Shown: piece after piece, positions 33,197-40,328 of the stretch
Layout of the letters: each line of letters opens with the position of its first letter
How positions within the stretch are numbered: position 1 is the stretch's first letter
Assembly (NCBI GenBank): GCA_015488685.1
Contig: WFNH01000107.1
Coordinates: forward strand, 1 to 42,489
DNA length: 42,489 bases
Source: Marinosulfonomonas sp.
Lineage (GTDB): Bacteria; Pseudomonadota; Alphaproteobacteria; Rhodobacterales; Rhodobacteraceae
Direction of reading: 5' to 3'
Position numbers and translations under genes: made by a program
Notes under the pieces: model-generated
What the model was told of the DNA's origin: nothing
The model's input: the letters and a program-made list of their open reading frames with translations, nothing else
Database searches by the model: none

Positions 33197-34055
33197 ACGC
33201 AAAGGCATTATTCTGGCGGGCGGATCCGGCACACGCTTGTATCCAATCACGATGGGCGTTTCGAAACAATTGCTTCCTATCTACGACAAACCCATGATTT
33301 ATTACCCTCTTTCTGCCTTGATGTTGGGGAACATACGCGAAATTGCGGTGATCACTACACCCGAGGACCAGATTCAATTTCAACGCCTGTTGGGAAATGG
33401 TTCCCAATGGGGCATGTCCCTGACCTATATTATTCAACCCTCGCCCGACGGGTTGGCCCAAGCCTATTTGCTGGCCGAGGATTTTCTGGATGGCGCACCA
33501 TCGGTCATGGTGCTGGGCGATAATATCTTCTTCGGGCACGGCTTGCCGGAAATGCTGGAACGTGCCGACAATCGAGAAACCGGCGGAACAGTATTTGGCT
33601 ATCGTGTTGCCGACCCGGAACGCTACGGGGTTGTCGATTTCGATGAAACCGGCAAGGCCGTCGCCATTATCGAAAAACCTGCTGTGCCACCTTCAAACTA
33701 TGCTGTCACAGGAATGTATTTTCTGGACGGGACCGCACCAGAGAAAGCGCGTCGGGTCAACCCGTCGGAGCGCGGAGAACTGGAAATCACCGCCTTGTTG
33801 GAAATCTATCTGGATCAGGGCGCATTACGGGTCGAACGAATGGGGCGCGGTTATGCCTGGCTTGATACCGGAACACATGGCAGTTTGCTGGACGCGGGAA
33901 ATTTTGTCCGGACTCTGGAACAACGACAAGGGCTTCAGGTTGGGTCCCCCGACGAAATCGCATTTTCCAAAGGGTGGATCAACGGCAATGGGCTGGCCAA
34001 ACGGGCCGGACTGTTCGCCAAGAATGACTATGGCAGTTATTTGAGCGAGCTGTAG
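33189..34055 (+). CDS. rfbA: glucose-1-phosphate thymidylyltransferase
   Basis: A 288-residue nucleotidyltransferase catalysing the first step of dTDP-L-rhamnose synthesis. It begins MTERKGIILAGGSGTRLYPI, then SKQLLPIYDKPMIYYPLS, PDGLAQAYLLAEDFL, VLGDNIFFGHGLP and WLDTGTHGSLLDA, all typical of RfbA. Length is standard. Its start overlaps rfbD by 8 bp, so translation is probably coupled. It is the last gene of the rfbCBDA operon; the product feeds rhamnose into LPS, capsule or exopolysaccharide. Confidence 0.97.
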   Translation: MTERKGIILAGGSGTRLYPITMGVSKQLLPIYDKPMIYYPLSALMLGNIREIAVITTPEDQIQFQRLLGNGSQWGMSLTYIIQPSPDGLAQAYLLAEDFLDGAPSVMVLGDNIFFGHGLPEMLERADNRETGGTVFGYRVADPERYGVVDFDETGKAVAIIEKPAVPPSNYAVTGMYFLDGTAPEKARRVNPSERGELEITALLEIYLDQGALRVERMGRGYAWLDTGTHGSLLDAGNFVRTLEQRQGLQVGSPDEIAFSKGWINGNGLAKRAGLFAKNDYGSYLSEL

Positions 34056-34301
34056 ATACCCGCACAGCCACTTGTTGCCAGGCAACCAAACCGACCGGCT
34101 TTCCTGTTGCCCGAACGTCTGGCATCATCGCTTTGTCATCTACCTGTATGACCGTATTTACCATCGACCGATCGGGTTTGGATTTTGGGCTATACCACAT
34201 GGTTGATTGCGATCTACATGAAGCCGCAGTATGTTCAGGTAACCCGCCTCCAAGGCAGTTAACTATTTACAGCCCCCCGTATTTTCGTCCATGACAGTTT
34301 T

Positions 34302-35003
34302 ATGACCACACGTTTAAGCGCCATATTCGTCCACATGTTCACTGCCACCGGTGCGGTGCTGGCCATGCTGGCTATGCTGGCGGCGGTCGATCAGAAATGG
34401 GATTTGATGTTCCTGTGGCTGGTGGTCGCGTTTTTCGTGGACGGGATTGATGGACCATTGGCGCGTAAATTCGATGTAAAAGCCAACGCGCCGGAAATCG
34501 ACGGGGTGCTGCTGGACCTGATCATCGATTATCTGACCTATGTATTCATCCCCGCCTTTGCCTTGTTCAAATCCGGCCTGTTGCCCAACTGGACGGGCTG
34601 GACGATCATCATCATCATCACCTTTGCCAGTGCTTTGTATTTCGCCGACACCCGAATGAAGACCAAGGACAATTCCTTTTCCGGCTTTCCGGGCTGCTGG
34701 AACATGGTGGTGCTGGTTCTGTTTGCGTTACAACCGAACTACTGGCTGATGCTGGCGCTGGTGGTGGCGCTGTCGATCACCATGTTCGTGCCACTGAAAT
34801 TTGTCCACCCCGTGCGCACCGAACGCTGGCGGGCACTGACCTTGCCAATGGCATTGGCATGGACATTCTTTGCCGGCTGGGCGGCGTGGGTCGATTTCCA
34901 CCCCGAAAGCTGGGCACATTGGGGGCTGGTGATAACCAGCATCTATCTGATCGGCGCAGGGATTTTGCAACAAATCATCCCGACCAAAACCGCATTGGCA
35001 TAA
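34302..35003 (+). CDS. pcs: phosphatidylcholine synthase (CDP-choline pathway)
   Basis: A 233-residue membrane protein with about 7-8 TM segments. It carries the Pcs version of the CDP-alcohol phosphotransferase motif, DG-x2-AR-x12-G-x3-D-x3-D: D50-G51, A54-R55, G68, D72 and D76. The enzyme condenses choline with CDP-diacylglycerol to give phosphatidylcholine directly, a reaction typical of alphaproteobacteria. The 246 bp upstream (34056-34301) hold no gene that I can support, only a small dyad GTTGCCAGGCAAC at 34074. Monocistronic. Confidence 0.92.
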   Translation: MTTRLSAIFVHMFTATGAVLAMLAMLAAVDQKWDLMFLWLVVAFFVDGIDGPLARKFDVKANAPEIDGVLLDLIIDYLTYVFIPAFALFKSGLLPNWTGWTIIIIITFASALYFADTRMKTKDNSFSGFPGCWNMVVLVLFALQPNYWLMLALVVALSITMFVPLKFVHPVRTERWRALTLPMALAWTFFAGWAAWVDFHPESWAHWGLVITSIYLIGAGILQQIIPTKTALA

Positions 35004-35120
35004 CGCAGGCTGCAATCAAAAGTTACCCATTTATTCGATACCACAAAGAAAGCGGCGTGTAAGGGGCATTTTACGCATTACGCATCGGGATTTCCCGTTT
35101 ATAAGGGGGATGTATGGCCC

Positions 35121-35591
35121 TCAAATCAGCAATCCTGCCGCGCCTTCATGGCGCAACAGCTGCACTTTCAACTCGATACCGGCCAAGCCACCCCCGGCAC
35201 CTGAAAACCCGCCTAGACCATTTGCCCCCAACACACGGTGGCAAGGAATGACCAGCGGGATCGGATTGCCACCACAGGCCTGCCCCACCGCTTGTGCCGG
35301 TGCATTCAACTGTTTGGCTATATCACCGTAGGTAACGGTTTGTCCAAAGGGGATGGTCAGCATCGCATCGCAGACCGCTTGCTGAAACTCTGATCCGATC
35401 ACCTGCAACGGCAGATCAAAATTAATGCGGGTTCCTGCAAAGTATTCGGATATCTGGCTGGCCGCCAAGTGCAGCAAAGGGGTGTCATCGGCAGAAATTT
35501 CCCCACCCCAAAATGTTCCGGTTATCGCGCTGCCTTCTTGTGTCACAGACATTGGTCCCACCGGGCTGGATATGGTTTTACAATAGATCAA
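35121..35591 (-). CDS. ogt: methylated-DNA-protein cysteine methyltransferase
   Basis: A 156-residue DNA-repair protein with the active-site motif IPCHRVLGANGLGGF, methyl-accepting C117, preceded by the DNA-binding FGQTVTYGDIAKQL and AVGQACGGNPIPLV. It removes O6-alkyl groups from guanine in a single-use reaction. The start appears to be TTG 35591, because an ATG start at 35552 would remove the first beta strand (YCKTISSPVGP). It follows the methyltransferase gene at 35623 by 31 bp and is probably co-transcribed. Confidence 0.92.
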   Translation of the reverse strand: MIYCKTISSPVGPMSVTQEGSAITGTFWGGEISADDTPLLHLAASQISEYFAGTRINFDLPLQVIGSEFQQAVCDAMLTIPFGQTVTYGDIAKQLNAPAQAVGQACGGNPIPLVIPCHRVLGANGLGGFSGAGGGLAGIELKVQLLRHEGAAGLLI

Positions 35592-35622
35592 AACCTTGCT
35601 GATCTGGCGCAGCCCCTCAAAT

Positions 35623-36555
35623 TCATTCTCCTGTTTTTATCAGCTTGAAAACCGTTAACTGATTTCGGTTAATCCCGGCAATAACACATCTGAACCCATT
35701 CCGGTCGTAGGACTGCATATCCTGATGAAACTTGTAAAACGGTTTCATATAGCTTTCATCATCCACAAGGTTTCCCTGAACAGGGTTGGTGATAATCAAT
35801 ACGGACTCCCGACTTATCCGCACAAATTCATTGACCACTTCCAACCAATCCTTCGGGTGGCAATAATGTTCAATCGCATCCATGCAACACACAACATCAA
35901 AGCTGTCATTCTCATAAGGATAAGGCAGCCGACCGGCGTCAAACAAATCCACTTGAATACCGATGCTCTCGATAATCGGGCGATAAATCCAGTCCAGCTC
36001 TTGATTATCGGGGTCACCGTTAATTAGCCCATGATCATCTGAAAACTGGGTAAGATCATGTTCGTTCACATTACGAAAACGGCTGTCCACTCCGTTCTTC
36101 CCCGTCATGAAATTGGGAAAGTCTGTGCCACGAACCTCGTGACCAAAATTTCTCAGGATTTCCAGTGTAGCCCCATGTGCCGTTGACATTTCAAGCACGC
36201 TCCGTTTGCGTCCCTGCGACATCAATTCAGGCATGTATTGCAGCAGTATTGCCCAAGAGCGTCTAATGTTTTTGAACCTTAACATATACTTGCGCTGAAC
36301 GAACTTCATTCTGCCATTTAGGTCCTCATCACTTAGTTTATAAGCTTGGGACAGTTCCTCGGGCGGTAATTTCCCAAAGGCGGCAATGACCTCGTCAATA
36401 GAGGCCAATCTGGGTGTCTTGTTTTTCAGGAATTCCGCATAATAGGTTTTTCTTAACTTCCTGATATCCTCGACGAATGCAGGGTATCCGCCACGCCGGC
36501 CTGTCGGATATGCGCTTTCCCATTCCACAATTTCCTTATGCGTTCTCCGAGCCAT
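35623..36555 (-). CDS. SAM-dependent methyltransferase, substrate unknown
   Basis: A 310-residue protein. The N-terminal ~100 residues are helical and charged; a class I methyltransferase domain follows with motif I VLEMSTAHGATLEILRNFG, GTDFP at the end of strand 2, and SFDVVCCMDAIEHYCHPKDW at motif IV, of Methyltransf_11 type. ATG 36555 has AGGA upstream. It is more A+T-rich than the flanking genes. It resembles sugar- or lipid-modifying methyltransferases of cell-surface clusters only in general outline, so the role is open. It precedes ogt and is separated from ileS by a strong terminator. Confidence 0.8.
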   Translation of the reverse strand: MARRTHKEIVEWESAYPTGRRGGYPAFVEDIRKLRKTYYAEFLKNKTPRLASIDEVIAAFGKLPPEELSQAYKLSDEDLNGRMKFVQRKYMLRFKNIRRSWAILLQYMPELMSQGRKRSVLEMSTAHGATLEILRNFGHEVRGTDFPNFMTGKNGVDSRFRNVNEHDLTQFSDDHGLINGDPDNQELDWIYRPIIESIGIQVDLFDAGRLPYPYENDSFDVVCCMDAIEHYCHPKDWLEVVNEFVRISRESVLIITNPVQGNLVDDESYMKPFYKFHQDMQSYDRNGFRCVIAGINRNQLTVFKLIKTGE

Positions 36556-36616
36556 TGTCCTACCCTGGTTGCTGTTGTCTTAGTCTGTATACGCACTGGA
36601 TCAAAACCAAGGCAAT

Positions 36617-36642
36617 AAAAAAGGGGGGCTTCATAGCCCCCC
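36617..36642 (-). terminator. intrinsic terminator after ileS
   Basis: Leftward, an 8-bp GC-rich stem (AGGGGGGCT-type arms, 4-nt loop) is followed by six T residues. It lies 23 bp after the ileS stop. Confidence 0.92.
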
Positions 36643-36664
36643 TATCAGCAATAGCGATACGCCT

Positions 36665-39592
36665 CTAATTCAACGCGCCATCACACCGCCCGCAAACATC
36701 CGCATGGCTGTGCGTGCCAACATCGGGCAGGATCTTCCAGCAGCGCTGGCACTTCTTCCCTTCGGCGCGTTCAAATTCGACGCCTACGCCCTCGACTTCC
36801 GGCAAACGGAACGCCGTATCCGAGATCGGGTCGTCGGTCAGGCGCACGTCCGAAGTGATGCAGACATCGGCAAAATCCACCGATTTCACAGCCGCCAGCA
36901 TTTCGGCGTCACGCACATGCACGGTCGGTGCCGCCTCAAGGCTTGCGCCGATCACCTTTTCCCTCCGCTGGATTTCAATCGCACCGGTCACCACACGGCG
37001 CACCCGCCGGATGGCATCCCATTTGGCGGCCAGATCACCGTCTTGCCAATCCGCCGGTGTTTTTGGGAAATCTTCCAGATGCACGGAATTATCATCACCT
37101 GCATGACGTTCCAGCCAGACTTCTTCCATCGTGAAGGTCAGGATCGGCGCCAGCCATGTGGTCAACCGCTGATGCAGCATATCCAGCACGGTCAGCGCCG
37201 CACGCCGGTTCAGGCTGTCGCCATCACAATAGAGCGCATCCTTGCGGATATCGAAGTAGAACGCCGAAAGGTCCAGCGTGGCAAATTCGAACAGCGCGCG
37301 AAACACGCCCTGAAAATCATAGGCGGCATAGCCTTCGCGCACGACCTTGTCCAACTCGGCCAGACGGTGCAGCACCCAGCGTTCCAGTTCCGGCATGTCA
37401 GCTGGGGCCACGGCGTTTTCGACTTTGAATTCACCCAAAGACCCCAGCATAAAGCGCATGGTGTTGCGCAGGCGGCGATAGCTGTCGGCGACACCTTTCA
37501 AAATCTCCGGCCCGATCCGCTGATCGGCAGTGAAATCGACCTGTGCCACCCAAAGGCGCAGGATATCGGCACCATATTGCTTGACCACGGTTTCCGGCAC
37601 GATGGTATTGCCCAATGATTTGGACATTTTCATGCCCTTTTCATCCAGTGTAAACCCGTGCGTCAGAACCCCGCGATAGGGCGCATGGCCCGTGGTGCCG
37701 ACCGATTGCAACATTGAGGAATGGAACCAGCCACGATGCTGGTCGGTGCCTTCCAGATAAAGATCGGCGATGCCATCGGGCGATCCATCTTCGCGGTCGC
37801 GCAGAACAAAGGCGTGGGTTGAACCGGAATCAAACCACACGTCCAGAATATCGGTAACCAGTTCCCAGCTGTCTGCATCCGCCACACCTTCAAGGAAGCG
37901 TTCGCGCGCACCATCGGCGAACCACGCATCGGCCCCCTCGGCACGGAACGCCTCGGCAATCCGTGCATTCACCGCCGGATCACGCAGGATTTCCACCTGC
38001 CCCTGCCCTGCGTCACGAATGAAACAGGTCAGCGGCACGCCCCAGGCGCGTTGACGGCTCAACACCCAGTCGGGGCGGTTTTCCATCATGGCAAACAAAC
38101 GGTTGCGGCCCGATTGCGGGGTGAATTTAACGTGGTCGATTTCGGTCAGGGCGCGTTCACGGATGGTTTTACCATTCTGGTCCATGCCGTCGTTCAGTTC
38201 CTTGTCAATCGCCACAAACCACTGCGGGGTATTGCGGAAAATGACAGGTGCCTTAGAGCGCCAGCTGTGCGGATAGCTGTGTTTGATCCGGCCACGGGCG
38301 ATCAGCGCGTTTGCCTCGACCAGTTTGTTGATCACGGCGGTGTTGGCCTTGCCTTCCTTGCCCTTGCGGTCGAACACCTGCAGACCGGCAAAGAAGGGCA
38401 CAAATTCCTCGAACGCGGAATCCTCGTTGACGTTATGGGTCAGACGGTCGGTCCAGCCGCGTTTGACGAAGCATTCATAGTCGTCTGCACCGTGGCTGGG
38501 GGCGGTGTGGACAAAGCCGGTGCCGGCCTCGTCTGTGACGTGATCCCCGTCGATTATTGGGACTTCATAATCCCAGAAGCCGTTTGCACCTTCCAGACCG
38601 GCGAAGGGATGCTTGCATATCATACTTTGTAAAGATGACGAAGGCACTTCACGCATTCGGGTAAATTTGGTTACACGGGACTTTTCCAGTGTTTCAGTGG
38701 CCAATGTATCGGCCAGAATTAACCTGTCACCTGCGACGGTCCAGCTTTCTTCTTGCGTTTCCTCAACCTGATAGAGGCCATAACTAATTTTGGGATTATA
38801 GGCCACGGCTTTGTTTTGTGGGATGGTCCAAGGTGTTGTGGTCCAGATTACAACACTTGCTCCTTGCAAAGAATCTGGAACATTCATCGAAGGCACAATG
38901 TCTTCGACAACTGATGTGATATCAAACTTCACCCAGATCGTATGGCTCTGGTGATCGTGGTATTCAATCTCGGCCTCGGCCAGCGCGGTTTTTTCAACCG
39001 GCGACCACATCACGGGTTTGGAGCCGCGATAAAGGCTGCCGTTCATCACGAACTTCATGAATTCCTCGGCGATCACCGCTTCGGAACTGTAATTCATCGT
39101 CAGGTAAGGATCAGCCCAGTTGCCGGTCACGCCCAGCCGCTTGAACTCCTCGCGCTGAATGTCGACCCAGCCTTCGGCGAACTTGCGGCACTCGCCGCGC
39201 AGCTCGTTGATCGGCACGTCGTCCTTGTTTTTGCCTTTGCTACGATACTGTTCCTCGATCTTCCACTCAATCGGCAGACCGTGGCAATCCCAACCGGGGA
39301 TATAGCGCGCATCCTTGCCCATCATTTGTTGTGAGCGCACAACCATATCCTTCAAGATTTTGTTCAGCGCGTGACCAATGTGCAGATGGCCGTTGGCATA
39401 GGGCGGGCCGTCATGCAGGGTGAACACGTCGCGGCCCTGCTTTTCGCGCAGCCGGTCGTAAACGCCAATCCGCGCCCAGCGTTCCAGCCAGCCGGGTTCG
39501 CGTTTGGGCAGGCCTGCGCGCATCGGAAAATCGGTTTTCGGCAGGTGCAAGGTGGATTTGTAATCGGGGGTTTCAGGGGTATCGGCGCACAT
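36665..39592 (-). CDS. ileS: isoleucyl-tRNA synthetase
   Basis: A 975-residue class I synthetase. The HIGH motif is at residues 71-74 (PYANGHLHIGHALNK) and KMSKS at about residue 654 (KGMKMSKSLGN); the editing (CP1) domain lies between. The C-terminal zinc finger has CQRCWKILPDVG and VCGRCD. It charges tRNA-Ile and hydrolyses misactivated valine. ATG 39592 has AAGGAAG about 8 nt upstream. Length is normal for alphaproteobacteria. No T-box-like leader is seen upstream; there is only a small dyad (GAATTGGGAATTC, 39607-39619). Confidence 0.98.
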   Translation of the reverse strand: MCADTPETPDYKSTLHLPKTDFPMRAGLPKREPGWLERWARIGVYDRLREKQGRDVFTLHDGPPYANGHLHIGHALNKILKDMVVRSQQMMGKDARYIPGWDCHGLPIEWKIEEQYRSKGKNKDDVPINELRGECRKFAEGWVDIQREEFKRLGVTGNWADPYLTMNYSSEAVIAEEFMKFVMNGSLYRGSKPVMWSPVEKTALAEAEIEYHDHQSHTIWVKFDITSVVEDIVPSMNVPDSLQGASVVIWTTTPWTIPQNKAVAYNPKISYGLYQVEETQEESWTVAGDRLILADTLATETLEKSRVTKFTRMREVPSSSLQSMICKHPFAGLEGANGFWDYEVPIIDGDHVTDEAGTGFVHTAPSHGADDYECFVKRGWTDRLTHNVNEDSAFEEFVPFFAGLQVFDRKGKEGKANTAVINKLVEANALIARGRIKHSYPHSWRSKAPVIFRNTPQWFVAIDKELNDGMDQNGKTIRERALTEIDHVKFTPQSGRNRLFAMMENRPDWVLSRQRAWGVPLTCFIRDAGQGQVEILRDPAVNARIAEAFRAEGADAWFADGARERFLEGVADADSWELVTDILDVWFDSGSTHAFVLRDREDGSPDGIADLYLEGTDQHRGWFHSSMLQSVGTTGHAPYRGVLTHGFTLDEKGMKMSKSLGNTIVPETVVKQYGADILRLWVAQVDFTADQRIGPEILKGVADSYRRLRNTMRFMLGSLGEFKVENAVAPADMPELERWVLHRLAELDKVVREGYAAYDFQGVFRALFEFATLDLSAFYFDIRKDALYCDGDSLNRRAALTVLDMLHQRLTTWLAPILTFTMEEVWLERHAGDDNSVHLEDFPKTPADWQDGDLAAKWDAIRRVRRVVTGAIEIQRREKVIGASLEAAPTVHVRDAEMLAAVKSVDFADVCITSDVRLTDDPISDTAFRLPEVEGVGVEFERAEGKKCQRCWKILPDVGTHSHADVCGRCDGALN

Positions 39593-39856
39593 TTGCGGCT
39601 TCCTTGGAATTGGGAATTCTATGGGATGAGGGCGGCGCGATCATATCAGACGCCTTGAACCCGGCGGCTCGTCAATGTTCAGAGCGCCGGGCAGGTAATT
39701 CGTATAATGATCGCGAATATTCTATCCATAGGCGCGTTATAGGGGCGGAATGCACAATGGTCCAGTGCGCCTGCAGCCCCTTGCGACAAACCGGCCCTTT
39801 TGTTTTGGCAAAGCACACCCTATCTATAGGGCTATAACCATGAATGAAGGCCCATT

Positions 39857-40264
39857 ATGAACACCATGCCCCCCCGTTTCCCGATCACGCCGGAACAGAT
39901 CGAACTGGTCATGACCCGCTTCTACGCCAATGTGCGCAAGGATCCGGTGCTGGGCCCGATCTTTAACGGCCATGTCAAAAACTGGCCCGAACACGAGGCC
40001 AAGATCGCCCGTTTCTGGCGCAATGCCATCTTGTTTGAGCGCAGCTATGACGGCAATCCGATGATGGCGCATATGCGGGCCGGTGACGTGCGGGCCGATC
40101 ATTTTGACGTCTGGCTGGCGCTGTTTGACAAGGTGCTGAACGAAAACCTGCCAGAAGAAACCGCTGCCGCATGGTCGGCGCTGGTGCATCGCATCGGTCG
40201 CGGTTTGCGAATGGGGGTGCAGGACGTGCAGAAACCGGCGGACGAAGTGCCGACACTGGGCTAG
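39857..40264 (+). CDS. group III truncated haemoglobin
   Basis: A 135-residue 2-on-2 globin starting FPITPEQIELVMTRFYANVR, with PVLGPIFNGHVKNWPEH and the likely proximal haem ligand H72 (MMAHMRAGDV), then HFDVWLALF. Group III (trHbP) proteins bind oxygen or nitric oxide; their roles are poorly known. AAGG 7 nt upstream supports ATG 39857. It is divergent from ileS across 264 bp in which I see no FNR-type box, and convergent with the DUF2339 gene. Confidence 0.92.
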   Translation: MNTMPPRFPITPEQIELVMTRFYANVRKDPVLGPIFNGHVKNWPEHEAKIARFWRNAILFERSYDGNPMMAHMRAGDVRADHFDVWLALFDKVLNENLPEETAAAWSALVHRIGRGLRMGVQDVQKPADEVPTLG

Positions 40265-40267
40265 GCG

Positions 40268-40313
40268 CTGTTTTCTTCAAAAGAAAACAGGACGAAATCT
40301 TTTGAAGATTTCG
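40268..40313. terminator. paired hairpins with mutually complementary cores
   Basis: Hairpin 1 has perfect 10-bp arms (CTGTTTTCTT and AAGAAAACAG, loop CAA). Hairpin 2 has perfect 9-bp arms (CGAAATCTT and AAGATTTCG, loop TTG). The core of hairpin 1, TCTTCAAAAGA, is the exact reverse complement of the core of hairpin 2, TCTTTTGAAGA, so a third, alternative pairing exists. It sits between convergent genes and probably ends both transcripts. Confidence 0.75.
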
Positions 40314-40328
40314 GGGCGGCACCTGAAG

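Noticed and set aside
34056-34301. Possible hidden gene or tRNA between rfbA and pcs
   Set aside because: No frame has a ribosome-binding site or family resemblance, and no cloverleaf could be drawn; only a small 6-bp-arm dyad at 34074 was seen.
39607-39619. Dyad GAATTGGGAATTC near the ileS start, considered as a leader regulatory element
   Set aside because: Arms are only 5 bp and there is no T-box, anticodon-like loop or terminator; probably chance.
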